Shown one piece after another: positions 22,370 through 31,926 of a DNA stretch of 63,662 nt; position 1 is the first letter of the stretch; the number at the start of each line of letters is the position of its first letter. The translations under genes were made by a program, and so were the position numbers. Under the pieces are notes generated by a model. That model made no database searches. It saw only the letters and a list, made by a program, of their open reading frames with translations, and was not told the origin of the DNA. Source of the DNA: Planctomycetota bacterium (GTDB taxonomy: Bacteria; Planctomycetota; Planctomycetia; Pirellulales; PLA5); assembly GCA_003576845.1 (NCBI GenBank), contig QEVJ01000044.1:1-63662 (forward strand), read 5' to 3'.

Positions 22370-23386
22370 TTGTCGCGAGCAACGAGAAAACGATCGCGAA
22401 GCCTTTCGCCGACGGCCGCTGCGGCCGCGGCGAAGCAAGCCGAGCGCCGCGCCGAGCCGCGCTCCGTCGAGGGGACCTTGTCGTACGACTGGTCGAGTTG
22501 GCAATTCGTCGCCGGCGCCGCCGCCTTGCTCGTCGCGCTCGTCTGGTCGTACTGGCCTACGCTCGCCGAAACCGTCCATGCCTGGGATACGATTCCCGAC
22601 TATTCGCACGGCTACCTCGTGCTGCCGATCGCGGCGTGGTTCTTGTGGGCGCGGCGCGGAGAGTTTCCGCGCGACCAACTGCGCTCGTCGCAATGGGGTT
22701 GGGCATTCCTTATCGCCGCGCTCGCCATTCGCTGGGCCGCGGCATATATCTACATCGAAGCGGTCGACGGCTGGACTTTGCCGCTGTGGATCGCGGGAAC
22801 GGTGCTGCTGCTATTCGGTCCCGTGGTTGCCCGCTGGGCGGCGCCGGCGATCATTTTCCTGTGGTTCATGTTTCCGCTGCCGTATTCCGCGGAAATGTTC
22901 CTGAGCCAGCCGCTGCAAGGCGCCGCGACGAAGATCAGCACCGCCGTGCTCCAGATGCTCGGCCAGCCCGCCTTGTCGGAAGGGAATGTGATTCTGATCG
23001 GCGAACGGCAGTTCGAGGTCGCACAAGCGTGCTCCGGGCTGCGTATTTTCGTCGGCATCTTCGCGTTGGCCTTCGCGTATGTGCTATTTACGCGGCGCGC
23101 CTGGTGGGAAAAGGCGATGCTCCTGGCGAGCGCCGTTCCGATCACGCTCGTTGCCAATTCGACCCGGATCGTCGCCACGGCGTTGCTGCAACAGTACGTA
23201 TCCGGCGAGGCGGCGGACAAGTTCACGCACGATTTTGCCGGCTGGGTGATGATTCCATTTGCCGCCGCGCTATTCTGGCTGTTCCTGGTTTACATTTCGC
23301 GGCTATTCCCCGAAGTCGAAACGGTGAGTATCCGGCAGGCGAAGAGTCCCGTCGCCGCGCCGGCCGAGCCCGCGGTTCACGCCTGA
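22370..23386 (+). CDS. Exosortase
   Basis: The 338-residue multispanning inner-membrane protease-transpeptidase processes PEP-CTERM proteins. About eight hydrophobic segments start near residue 45. The catalytic residues are in place: Cys221 in AQACSGLR, Arg266 in NSTRIV and His287 in FTHDFAGW. The N-terminal 40 residues are basic and cytoplasmic. The frame begins with a TTG at 22370 without a good Shine-Dalgarno, and I see no better start before the first helix. It begins the long plus-strand polysaccharide locus. Its likely substrate in the window is the PEP-CTERM protein at 19102-20169. EpsI is a separate gene 7 kb downstream rather than fused. Confidence 0.92.
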   Translation: MSRATRKRSRSLSPTAAAAAAKQAERRAEPRSVEGTLSYDWSSWQFVAGAAALLVALVWSYWPTLAETVHAWDTIPDYSHGYLVLPIAAWFLWARRGEFPRDQLRSSQWGWAFLIAALAIRWAAAYIYIEAVDGWTLPLWIAGTVLLLFGPVVARWAAPAIIFLWFMFPLPYSAEMFLSQPLQGAATKISTAVLQMLGQPALSEGNVILIGERQFEVAQACSGLRIFVGIFALAFAYVLFTRRAWWEKAMLLASAVPITLVANSTRIVATALLQQYVSGEAADKFTHDFAGWVMIPFAAALFWLFLVYISRLFPEVETVSIRQAKSPVAAPAEPAVHA

Positions 23387-23467
23387 GGATTCCGCAGCAA
23401 TACGGAACGAGAGTTGAGTTGAGACCGCGTTTGGCAGTTCACGCCGGTTGAAAGTTGAAGTAGCACC

Positions 23468-25705
23468 ATGAGTTCGCCCCACGTTTCCGAATCCGCGTTG
23501 ATCGCGCAGACAGCGGGTCCGCCCGCGCTGTTGCGACCGCCGCCAATACAATTCGGTGGTCCGCCGAAACCGGCGCCGCAGACCGGCGCCGGAATCACGA
23601 TCGGCTTCGTCTATCGTTCGTTCCAGCACTGGTGGCGGGTGGCGATTCCCGCCGGTCTCGTTTGCGCCTTGTTGGCTGGAGCCGCGGTATGGCTGACGTG
23701 GACGCCGAAGTATCGGGCATACGCGATTATCGAGATTCCCGACCGGGGCGGAGTTTTGTTGCCCACATCGCCGGACACCTCGCCTCGATTCGCGCAGACA
23801 CAGTTGCGGTCGATCGCAAGTTCGGTCGTTCTGACGCCGGCGCTGGCCGATCCCGAGATCGCGAAGATTCCCGAAATCAAACGCCAAGTCGCGCCGCTGG
23901 AGTTCTTGGAAGAGACGCTAAAGGTTTCGGGCGAGGGCGGCTCCGAACTATACCGCATCGAGTACGTCGGCGAGAACGCCAAGGACGCGGCGACCATCGT
24001 CAATGGCGTCATCCGCGTCTACTTGGGCAAGCTCGTCGCCGACGAAAAGACCCGCCGCGAGGAAATGCTGGTTCAGCTCGAGAACGTCAAGCTCAAACGC
24101 GAGGCCGAAATCAGGTCGATTCGCGAAAAAATCGTCGAAATCGAGAAGACGGTCGTGGGTAAGGTTCCCGCAAAGGGCGACACGGGCGCCGCGGGCAGCG
24201 TGCTTTCGCCGGTGTTCGCGTTGCAGCAGCGGCTCGTCGAGATCGAGGCCGACCGCGAAGTTCTGAACGCCCAGATCGCCGCCTATGGTCAGCCTGTCGC
24301 GTCGAAGCCGCCCAAAATTCCCGACGACGTTTTGGACGTCGAAGTCAAGATGCACCCGGAAGTCCGCGAGCAGAGCCGGGTAATATCTGCGATGCGGCTG
24401 CAACTCGAAGATATCGAGAAGAAGTCTCGCCAGGGCAAGCAGAGCTCCAGCTATAAGGATTACGCCGCTTTGATCGTGAGGGCCGAAAAGGAACTCGCGA
24501 CGTTGCAGGACGAAGTCCGCGCCCAGTTGGAACTGCGCAACTCCGTGGTGTCGACGGCCGATCGCGGGCAAGAAGCCGTGCAATGGCGGCAGCGTCTTAC
24601 CGCGCTCGACGCCGAACACGCGTTGCTCAAGCGGCGCTACGACGAATATATGAAGTCGCTCAGCGAGAGCGGCGGCGATGCCGTTCGCCTTCAATTCAAA
24701 TACGCCGATTTGGAGCGCGAGTCGAGCGTCTTCAATCTGATCGCCCAGCGCAAGCTGCAGGTTGAGACCGAAACGCACAATCCCGCGAAAGTGATCGTCC
24801 GGTCTGACGCCCAAATTCCCCCCGCTCCGATCGAGGCCTGGCCCTACAAGCCGTTGATCCTGTTCTGCGGCGCGGCGTTCGTGCTGCCGTTCTTCGTGGT
24901 CGTCGGTTGGGAGAAGCTCTCGCGGCGGATTGCAGACGCGGACCAGCTATCGAGCGAGTCGACGCTGTCGATCATCGGCGAGATCGCCCAACTTCCGACG
25001 CGCCCCGTGTTGTCCGGCGGCGCGGCATCGCGACGAAAGATTCGCCGCGACCTCGGCCTGTTCCAGGAAAGCGTCGATGGCTTGCGAACCTGCCTCCTGC
25101 TGTCGGAAGCAACCAGTTCCCACCGCGTATTTGCCGTCACGAGCGCCGTCAGCGGCGAAGGCAAGACGAGCCTCGTCTCCCAACTCGCGATCAGCCTCGC
25201 CCGCGCCACCGGCAAGCGGGTGCTGATCGTTGACGCCGATCTGCGGTCGCCGAATCTTCACGAAATTTTCGAGATCCATCTCGAACCGGGCCTCGCCGGC
25301 GTGCTCCGCAAAGAATGCGAAATCACCGACGCGATCGTCGAGGAAGTCGCCGAAGGCGTGCACCTCTTGCCGGCCGGCCGCGTCGCAACGAGCCCACATA
25401 ACTACTTGGGTAACGGGGCGATTCCCAAGCTCGTCGCGCAGCTTCGCGAAGTTTACGACTTCGTGGTCATCGACACGCCGCCGATCCTCTGCGCAAGCGA
25501 GTCGTTGGTGATCGCCAAAGCGGCCGACGGGACATTGCTTTGTGCCCTCCGCGACGTGAGCCGCTCGCGGCAGGTGCGCCTCGCTTCCGATCGGCTCAAC
25601 ATGGCCGGCGTGAACCTGATGGGCGCCGTGCTCAGCGGCACATCGGCACGGCGCTATGCCTCGACATACGGAAACTATGCCTACCTGGAAGATTCGCTCT
25701 CCTAA
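23468..25705 (+). CDS. Wzc/GumC-type polysaccharide co-polymerase with tyrosine autokinase
   Basis: The 745-residue inner-membrane protein combines a Wzz-like co-polymerase and a bacterial tyrosine (BY) kinase, controlling chain length and export of exopolysaccharide. TM1 lies at about 57-77 and TM2 at about 458-480, with a long coiled-coil periplasmic region between (EADREVLNAQIAAYG and similar). Cytoplasmic kinase motifs are Walker A SGEGKTSL at about 560-567, Walker A' VLIVDADLR near 584-592 and Walker B VVIDTPP near 665-671. The C-terminal RRYASTYGNYAYLEDSLS supplies the tyrosine cluster for autophosphorylation. The first 45 residues are proline-rich. It follows the exosortase gene by 81 bases. 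Confidence 0.92.
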   Translation: MSSPHVSESALIAQTAGPPALLRPPPIQFGGPPKPAPQTGAGITIGFVYRSFQHWWRVAIPAGLVCALLAGAAVWLTWTPKYRAYAIIEIPDRGGVLLPTSPDTSPRFAQTQLRSIASSVVLTPALADPEIAKIPEIKRQVAPLEFLEETLKVSGEGGSELYRIEYVGENAKDAATIVNGVIRVYLGKLVADEKTRREEMLVQLENVKLKREAEIRSIREKIVEIEKTVVGKVPAKGDTGAAGSVLSPVFALQQRLVEIEADREVLNAQIAAYGQPVASKPPKIPDDVLDVEVKMHPEVREQSRVISAMRLQLEDIEKKSRQGKQSSSYKDYAALIVRAEKELATLQDEVRAQLELRNSVVSTADRGQEAVQWRQRLTALDAEHALLKRRYDEYMKSLSESGGDAVRLQFKYADLERESSVFNLIAQRKLQVETETHNPAKVIVRSDAQIPPAPIEAWPYKPLILFCGAAFVLPFFVVVGWEKLSRRIADADQLSSESTLSIIGEIAQLPTRPVLSGGAASRRKIRRDLGLFQESVDGLRTCLLLSEATSSHRVFAVTSAVSGEGKTSLVSQLAISLARATGKRVLIVDADLRSPNLHEIFEIHLEPGLAGVLRKECEITDAIVEEVAEGVHLLPAGRVATSPHNYLGNGAIPKLVAQLREVYDFVVIDTPPILCASESLVIAKAADGTLLCALRDVSRSRQVRLASDRLNMAGVNLMGAVLSGTSARRYASTYGNYAYLEDSLS

Positions 25706-25725
25706 TCCCGGCCCGCCCGATTCAC

Positions 25726-25763
25726 GCAGCGCCTCGCGCTGCGGCTTAACGACCCTCTAAGCC
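25726..25763. repeat. Two tandem hairpins between kinase and TPR genes
   Basis: GCAGCGC-CTC-GCGCTGC (25726-25742) is followed at once by GGCTTA (25743-25748) pairing with TAAGCC (25758-25763). There is no T-tract. It may slow or process the transcript between the genes, or be a dispersed repeat. Confidence 0.45.
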
Positions 25764-25827
25764 GTCCCCGCCTACGAAAAGAACGCATCGCTATTCGTAA
25801 CCTCGCGGTTGCTTGGTTGCGTCGCCA

Positions 25828-28800
25828 ATGAGCATGACTCCTCCGCATTCTGACGAATCCCGCGACTCGCAGCGCGACGCGATGCCCGCCGCGTCGCATA
25901 CGCGCCGTCCGACGCATCGGGCGGTGAACTTCCGGCTGTTGATCGCCTCGGTGCTCGCCCTAGCGTTGCTCGGCGGGGCCGCGTACCTTTGGCGCAATCA
26001 TCAGGTCGAGAAACTCGCCGATTCGCTGCTCGCACGCGTGGCGCAGCTCGAAGAGGAGAAAGACTGGACAAAGGCCGTCGCCTACCTGCACCAATATCTG
26101 CGGCTCAATCCCGACGAAGACGAAATCCACGTCCGCGCGGCGCTCGTCTTCGACCACGATCTGCAAACCCCGAGGCAGCTTGACGAGGCCACGCGGCTGT
26201 ACTACCGCGCCCTGGGGGTGGCGCCCGACGACGCCCGCTTGCGGCGCCGCCTCGCCGAATTGCTGCTCGAATTGGGACGACGGGCCCAGGCGGAAATCGA
26301 GGCCAAGAAGCTGCTCGAAGCGGAAGAAACCCGCGACGACGCGACGGCCAAACGCATCGTCGCGCTGGTCGCCGCCGCCGAATCACAAATCCGCGGCACG
26401 GTCGAAGCCGCCGAGGCGGCGTTCCATACCCTCGACCGAGCGAACGCGGCCCAGCCGGGCGACGCTACGGTCGCGGCCCGCCTCGCCCTCCTGTATCGGA
26501 CCCGCGCCGAAAAACTCGGCAAGACGAACGAAGAGGCCGCAAAGCTCGCCGATGACGTCATCGAAAAGATGATCGTCGCCGCTCCGAATAGCGCCGATTC
26601 CTTCTTGACCCGCGCACAATACCGCGCGGCCTTTTCCTTGCCCGGCGCCCGCGGCGATTTCGAACGGGCCCTCGAACTCGAACCCCGAAGCGAGACGGCG
26701 TTGCTCGCGGCGGGACAGTATTACCTGTCCGCCCCGCCACCCGAACGCGATGCCGACCGCGCTCGCAAGCTGTTCGAACGGCTCGTCGAAGTCGCGCCCA
26801 CGCGCGACGCCGGCTACTTCTTCCTGGGCCGCGCCCACAAAGCCCTCGGATCGACCCAAGCGGCCGTCGATACGTGGAAGCTCGGATTACAGCGGACGGG
26901 GGGCGACAACGAGGCGATCAACGTCGAGCTGTTCGAGACCCATTTGGCCGCTCGCGATTTGGCCGCCGCCCGAGACGCCCTCGATCTCCTGATTAAACGG
27001 GCCGAAGCGAATTCGCTCTTTCTGCGCACCGACGCCCGCATTCGCCAGCGATTCATGCTCGCGCGGCTCGAAGCGCAATGGTTGCTCGCCAATAACGAGC
27101 CGTCGCGCGTCGTTTCGCTCTTGACGAATGCAATCGTCACCTCCGGATCGCTGGGCACGAGCACCGAGCAAAATCCCGAACTGGACCGCGTCCGCGTCCT
27201 GTTGGCCCAGGCGTATGCAGCGCTCGAGAACTGGGATCAAGCGGCGGCGGCGTACAGCGAAGTCGCCTCGCGCTCGACCACGCCGTGGGGTTCCGCCCTG
27301 CTCGCCGCCGAAGCCTGGAAGCGTGCCGGACAACTCGACAAGGCGATCGCCGGCTACCGCCAGGCTGCCGAGCAGGAACAGGCTCCGCCGCAGCTTTGGC
27401 TCGGCTTGGGACAAGCTCAACTCGAACAGCAGGCCCGCATCGGCTCCTTGGACCAACGCGATTGGAAGCCCTTCTTGGACACGCTCGCCAAGGCCAAGCA
27501 AGAGAACCCAGGTTCGTGGGCCGTTCGGTTCCTCGAAGTCGACTACTTTCTCGCCCAGCAAACCGACGCGGACCGCCAGCGGGCCGAGGCGCTGCTCCGC
27601 GCGGGCGAAAAGGACTACGAAACCGAGCCGCAGTATTGGCAGCGATTGATCTTCGCCTACGAACGCTTCAAGCGCCCCGACGACGCCGACCGCGCTCTGC
27701 GGCAATACCTGAGCCTCGAAAAGAACGCCATCGAGGCCGCCGTCGCCCGCGTCAATCTGTTGGCCATGCGAAAGCAATTTGCCGAAGCCGAAAAAATTCT
27801 CGCGACGGCGATCGCCGAGTCGCCCGCGCCGCTCCGCAAAGCGCTCCTGTACCGTCAAATGCAACTGGCGGTCGAAGCGGGCGACCTCGCCGCGGGCCGC
27901 CGGCGGCTCGCCGCGCTGCGCGCCGACGATCCGACGAACCTTCGCATCTTGCGGCGCTCCGCGGAACTGGCCTTCGAAGCCCGCGATTGGAAGGAACTGG
28001 CACAGCTCGACGAGCCGCTCCGCAAGGCGGAGGGCGAAAACGGGCACGGCTGGCGATTCTATCGCGCAGCTCATTTGCTCGCCGACCCGGCCCGCCGTTC
28101 GCCGAACGACCTGGAAGAAGCCGAACGCCTGGTGACGGCGATTCTAAAAGACCGGCCGCGCTGGACGCCGGCCACGGTGCTCATGGGGCAAATCGCCGAG
28201 GCCCGCGGCGACGTGTCGACGGCTGTCGAGCGCTACACGTCCGCCGTCGAAGCCGGCGACCGGCGAATCTTCACTTACGAACGCTTGATCAGCTTGCTCT
28301 ACCGTCTCAACCGCTTCGCCGAAGCGCAGCAGATCATCGACCAGATGGGCCGCGGCGCATTTTCGTCCGACCGCCTCGAGTCGTTGGCGATGGCGGTCGC
28401 CGTGCAGCAAGACGAGCGCGGCCGCGCCGTCGAACTTGCCCGCCAATCGCTCGCCGAACGACCCGAAGACGCCATGCGCTACGTCTGGCTCGCCGAGATG
28501 CTGCAATTCGACGGCAAGCGCGAAGAAGCCATCGCCACGCTCCAAAAAGCCGTCAAGCTCGCGCCCAACGACATTCGCCCTTGGAACGCCGTGTTCATGT
28601 ATCACCTCCGCGGGCGCGATATGGCGAAGGCCGAACGGACGCTCCTGGAAACGACGAAACAAGTGCCGTTGGAGCCCGCGCAAAAAGCGTTTGTTCTCGC
28701 TCAGGGTTATGAGCTCTTGGGCAAACGCCCGGAAGCGCTGGCGAACTATCGGCAAGCCAGCGAGCTCGCGCCCAAGGACATTGCAATCCTCTCGCGGCTG

Positions 28801-30309
28801 GCGGCGCTCGCGCTCAATGACGACGTTGCCGCGGCCGAGGGAACGCTCCGCAAAATCGTGGCCCTCGCCCCGGAAAACGCTCGCGCGCGGCAGGCCTTGG
28901 CGACCTTGCTCGCTCTCCGCGATGATGACGGCGCTTGGACAGAGGCCCAGGAACTTTTGCGCCAAGCGACGCAAGGTGGAGCGCCCGTCGCCGCCGACGA
29001 TCGGTTGCGGGCGGTTCTGCTCGTCCGCCGCGGCGGAGACAAGCAGCAGCGCATCGCTCAGCACGCCGAAGCGCGAAAGATACTGGAAAGCCGCATCGCC
29101 GCGGACGCAAAGCCCTCCGCGGCCGATCGCTTGCTCCTGGCGGGCGTTTACGAGAGCGAGGCTCGCCTGACTTCCGACGAATCGAAGCTCCAAGCCGCCC
29201 GCGATCAACTCTGGTCGCTGTTCGACGCCGCCGAGTCCTCGGAAGCCCACCTCGCTCTGGCCGCCGACTTTGCCATTCGCCATTGCGGCGCACAGGCCGC
29301 AAAGTCGCCGTTGCCCATCGGCGACGAACTGCGGACGAACATGCTCAGCGACGCCCAAGCCTGCGTCGAGCGCATCGAAGCGCTCGAACGCAAAGCCGAC
29401 CGCTACCCGTCGAATCGTTCGCTTGCCCTGCGGGCGAGGCTGATGGCGGCGCAGGATCGGGGCTCGGAGATCGAACAACTCGCCGAGCCGCTCGCGGAGC
29501 AACGTCTCGCCGCATTGAAGAAGGACGCCGACAAAGACCAATGGATCGTAAGCGTTGGCAACGTTTACTCCTCCGTCGACCTCCATGCGGCGGCCGAACG
29601 CTGGTATCGGAAACTCTGGCCGCGCGTCTCCACCGCATATACGCCGCTGGTCCAATCGCTCGCGGCGCAGGGTCGCTTCGACGAAGTCGTCAAGGTATGC
29701 GAAGCCGCGGCCAAGTCCGAAGCTTCGGCGCGACCGGCGCAGATTCTCGCGTCGGTGTTCGCCGCGGGAAAACCCACGCCGAACGACCTCGGCCTCGCGG
29801 AGCCTGTCCTCGCCCAGGCACTCAAGGAACATTCGGGCAATGCCGACCTGCTGTTCTCGGCGGCGGTGCTCCGGACGGTGCAAGGACGCCCCCTCGACGC
29901 GATTACGTTGTTCGAGGCGGTCGTCAAGGTTGCGCCCAATCACCTGCTGGCGCTCAACAATCTGGCCACGCTGCTGGCCGAGCAGCCGCACCGTCAGAAA
30001 GACGCCCTGCGGTATATCGAGCAGGCGATTTCCGTGGCGGGCCGCAAGCCAGCCCTGCTCGATACCCAAGGCACGATCCACTTGATGGACGGCAATCTCG
30101 ACGCCGCCGTGAAATGCTTGGAAGAAGCGGTCGAGTCCGAGGCAGTCGATCCGCGCTACGCCTTCCACCTCGCCGCCGCCTACGCAAAGGCCGGCCGCCA
30201 GGACGATGCCCGAAAGGCATTCGAGAAATCCAAGCAAAACGGCCTCGACGAATACGTCCTCACCGAAGGCGACCTCGCCCTGCGGGCCATGCTCGAAAAG
30301 ACGCTTTAA
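25828..30309 (+). CDS. Giant membrane-anchored TPR protein, PrsT-like role
   Basis: The 1493-residue protein has one N-terminal membrane helix (about residues 36-55, RLLIASVLALALLGGAAYLW). The rest is an array of tetratricopeptide-like helical repeats, with alanine- and leucine-rich pairs such as KDWTKAVAYLHQYLRLNPDE near 70-90 and LDAITLFEAVVKVAPNHLLALNNLA near 1355-1380. TPR proteins of exosortase loci (the PrsT type) and of cellulose or alginate secretion are thought to be periplasmic scaffolds for export. This one lacks a lipobox. ATG codons at 25828 and 25834 are the likely starts; an in-frame TTG at 25813 is possible. It precedes the EpsI gene by four bases. Confidence 0.85.
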   Translation: MSMTPPHSDESRDSQRDAMPAASHTRRPTHRAVNFRLLIASVLALALLGGAAYLWRNHQVEKLADSLLARVAQLEEEKDWTKAVAYLHQYLRLNPDEDEIHVRAALVFDHDLQTPRQLDEATRLYYRALGVAPDDARLRRRLAELLLELGRRAQAEIEAKKLLEAEETRDDATAKRIVALVAAAESQIRGTVEAAEAAFHTLDRANAAQPGDATVAARLALLYRTRAEKLGKTNEEAAKLADDVIEKMIVAAPNSADSFLTRAQYRAAFSLPGARGDFERALELEPRSETALLAAGQYYLSAPPPERDADRARKLFERLVEVAPTRDAGYFFLGRAHKALGSTQAAVDTWKLGLQRTGGDNEAINVELFETHLAARDLAAARDALDLLIKRAEANSLFLRTDARIRQRFMLARLEAQWLLANNEPSRVVSLLTNAIVTSGSLGTSTEQNPELDRVRVLLAQAYAALENWDQAAAAYSEVASRSTTPWGSALLAAEAWKRAGQLDKAIAGYRQAAEQEQAPPQLWLGLGQAQLEQQARIGSLDQRDWKPFLDTLAKAKQENPGSWAVRFLEVDYFLAQQTDADRQRAEALLRAGEKDYETEPQYWQRLIFAYERFKRPDDADRALRQYLSLEKNAIEAAVARVNLLAMRKQFAEAEKILATAIAESPAPLRKALLYRQMQLAVEAGDLAAGRRRLAALRADDPTNLRILRRSAELAFEARDWKELAQLDEPLRKAEGENGHGWRFYRAAHLLADPARRSPNDLEEAERLVTAILKDRPRWTPATVLMGQIAEARGDVSTAVERYTSAVEAGDRRIFTYERLISLLYRLNRFAEAQQIIDQMGRGAFSSDRLESLAMAVAVQQDERGRAVELARQSLAERPEDAMRYVWLAEMLQFDGKREEAIATLQKAVKLAPNDIRPWNAVFMYHLRGRDMAKAERTLLETTKQVPLEPAQKAFVLAQGYELLGKRPEALANYRQASELAPKDIAILSRLAALALNDDVAAAEGTLRKIVALAPENARARQALATLLALRDDDGAWTEAQELLRQATQGGAPVAADDRLRAVLLVRRGGDKQQRIAQHAEARKILESRIAADAKPSAADRLLLAGVYESEARLTSDESKLQAARDQLWSLFDAAESSEAHLALAADFAIRHCGAQAAKSPLPIGDELRTNMLSDAQACVERIEALERKADRYPSNRSLALRARLMAAQDRGSEIEQLAEPLAEQRLAALKKDADKDQWIVSVGNVYSSVDLHAAAERWYRKLWPRVSTAYTPLVQSLAAQGRFDEVVKVCEAAAKSEASARPAQILASVFAAGKPTPNDLGLAEPVLAQALKEHSGNADLLFSAAVLRTVQGRPLDAITLFEAVVKVAPNHLLALNNLATLLAEQPHRQKDALRYIEQAISVAGRKPALLDTQGTIHLMDGNLDAAVKCLEEAVESEAVDPRYAFHLAAAYAKAGRQDDARKAFEKSKQNGLDEYVLTEGDLALRAMLEKTL

Positions 30310-30313
30310 CGCG

Positions 30314-30982
30314 ATGTCTCTCCTTACGCAACGAAGAATTCCGCTCACCGTCGTCGGCATCCTGCTGGCTACCGTCCTTGCCGGCGTGCTGCACGGCCGG
30401 TTGTCGCGCCGCTGGGGCGCTCCGGCGGACATCGCCGCGACCGCCGCGAAGCTCGACCAGGTACCCGAGAGAATCGGCCCCTGGCAGTTGGAGTCGTCCG
30501 ACGATCTCGAAGACGAGGTCCAGAAGATTCTCCGTTGCGAAGGCAGCTTGAAGCGCCGCTACGTGAACGTCGACACGGGCGCGTCCGTCGTCGTGGCGCT
30601 CTTGCTCGGGCCTTCCGGTCCCATCGCGGTCCACACGCCGGAAATCTGCTATTCGAGCCGCGACTACGTAATCGACTCCGAAAAGCAGGTCCTCACGCTC
30701 AAGACTCCCGACGACCGAGGCGACGAGTTTTGGGCAATCACCTTTCGCGGGCGCACGGCCGCCGAGGAACACCTGCGCGTCTACTATGGCTGGAGCACGG
30801 GCGACGCCTGGAGCGCACCGGAATCTTCGCGGTTCGAGTTCAGCGGCGAGCCTTGGCTCTACAAGATTCAAGTGGCCGGTAGCATCCCCGGGGCGGATGC
30901 GTCGGCCGCAGACCCCTGTCGGGATTTTTTGGAAGCGTTTGTACCGGCAATTCGAAACACGCTCGTATCCACTAAGGGATAG
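30314..30982 (+). CDS. epsI: Exosortase-associated EpsI family protein
   Basis: The 222-residue protein matches the EpsI family, a periplasmic partner of exosortases that is often fused to them. A signal-anchor helix is at about 9-27. The conserved VHTPEICY is at 106-113, followed by SRDY and later VYYGWSTGDAWSAPES. The start ATG at 30314 lies five bases after the TPR gene stop. Its exact role is unknown, but the cysteine in the HxPExCY motif is nearly invariant and suggests a functional site. Confidence 0.88.
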   Translation: MSLLTQRRIPLTVVGILLATVLAGVLHGRLSRRWGAPADIAATAAKLDQVPERIGPWQLESSDDLEDEVQKILRCEGSLKRRYVNVDTGASVVVALLLGPSGPIAVHTPEICYSSRDYVIDSEKQVLTLKTPDDRGDEFWAITFRGRTAAEEHLRVYYGWSTGDAWSAPESSRFEFSGEPWLYKIQVAGSIPGADASAADPCRDFLEAFVPAIRNTLVSTKG

Positions 30983-31038
30983 GCAAATGCTTGGGACGAT
31001 TGGTTGGAAACCATCTACTGGCTTGAGGTTTTGATTCC

Positions 31039-31875
31039 ATGATTACGGCAACTCGAGAGAAGCGCGGCTCCCGCAAGCAAGTCGTTCCGCCGTTACCTAT
31101 GCACGACGGCGCCACGCACACGGAGGTTAGTTCCTATTTTCGATGGAAGGGCTTCTTCGAGCGGGGTATCGCCGCCGTCATGCTCGTCGCGACGCTGCCC
31201 GTGATGGTCGTGTTGACCGTCCTCGTGCGGATGTCGTCTCGCGGTCCGGCGATCTTCCGCCAGGTGCGCGTCGGCCGCCACGGCAAGCTGTTCACGATGT
31301 ACAAGTATCGCACCATGGTCCACGACGCGGAAACCAAGACCGGGCCCGTCTGGGCGGTCGCGAACGACCCGCGGCTGACCCGAGTCGGCCGCATCATTCG
31401 CAAGACGCACCTCGATGAACTGCCACAGCTTTGGAACGTCGTCCGCGGCGACATGAGCCTCGTCGGTCCGCGCCCCGAACGTCCCGAATTCACCCACACC
31501 CTCGCCCAGGCAATTCCCGGTTACGCCGGCCGCTTGGCCGTGCTTCCCGGCATCACCGGTTTGGCACAAATCAATCTGCCCGCCGACAGCGACTTGAACA
31601 GCGTCCGCCGCAAACTCGTGCTCGACATGGAGTACATTCGCATGGGCTCGCTGTCCAAGGATGTTCGCCTGTTGCTCTGCACCTGTTTTCGTGCCGTTGG
31701 GTTCTCGGGCTATTGGGCCTCCCGGCTGCTGGGCGTGCGCCGTGAGGTAAGCTTGTCTGCCGGCGGTTCGCATTCGCACAGCGATGAAACCGCGACGGAC
31801 GCCGCCGATTCGGAAATGGAGCGGATGAACGGTCAGATCGGCTCGCTCGCTACGGCCACGCCGCGTCCGCGTTAG
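31039..31875 (+). CDS. Initiating undecaprenyl-phosphate sugar transferase
   Basis: The 278-residue protein is a bacterial sugar transferase of the WcaJ/PssY/ExoY group, which moves a sugar-1-phosphate from a nucleotide sugar onto undecaprenyl phosphate to start the repeat unit. It is the short form, with one re-entrant membrane helix at about 42-66 and the catalytic domain after it. FRQVRVGRHGKLFTMYKYRT lies near 73-92, the core DELPQLWNVVRGDMSLVGPR near 126-145, and PGITGLAQIN near 171-180. The C-terminal 45 residues are hydrophilic and unusual. It indicates a lipid-linked assembly route. Confidence 0.92.
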   Translation: MITATREKRGSRKQVVPPLPMHDGATHTEVSSYFRWKGFFERGIAAVMLVATLPVMVVLTVLVRMSSRGPAIFRQVRVGRHGKLFTMYKYRTMVHDAETKTGPVWAVANDPRLTRVGRIIRKTHLDELPQLWNVVRGDMSLVGPRPERPEFTHTLAQAIPGYAGRLAVLPGITGLAQINLPADSDLNSVRRKLVLDMEYIRMGSLSKDVRLLLCTCFRAVGFSGYWASRLLGVRREVSLSAGGSHSHSDETATDAADSEMERMNGQIGSLATATPRPR

Positions 31876-31926
31876 TCGCCCACCGCTTGCGCCGCGAACC
31901 CATCCGCCCTCGATCGCTCTCGTCCC

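Noticed and set aside
28144-30432. 762-codon minus-strand frame across the TPR gene
   Set aside because: The plus strand encodes regular TPR-like helices through the whole region; the antisense product has no recognisable domain.
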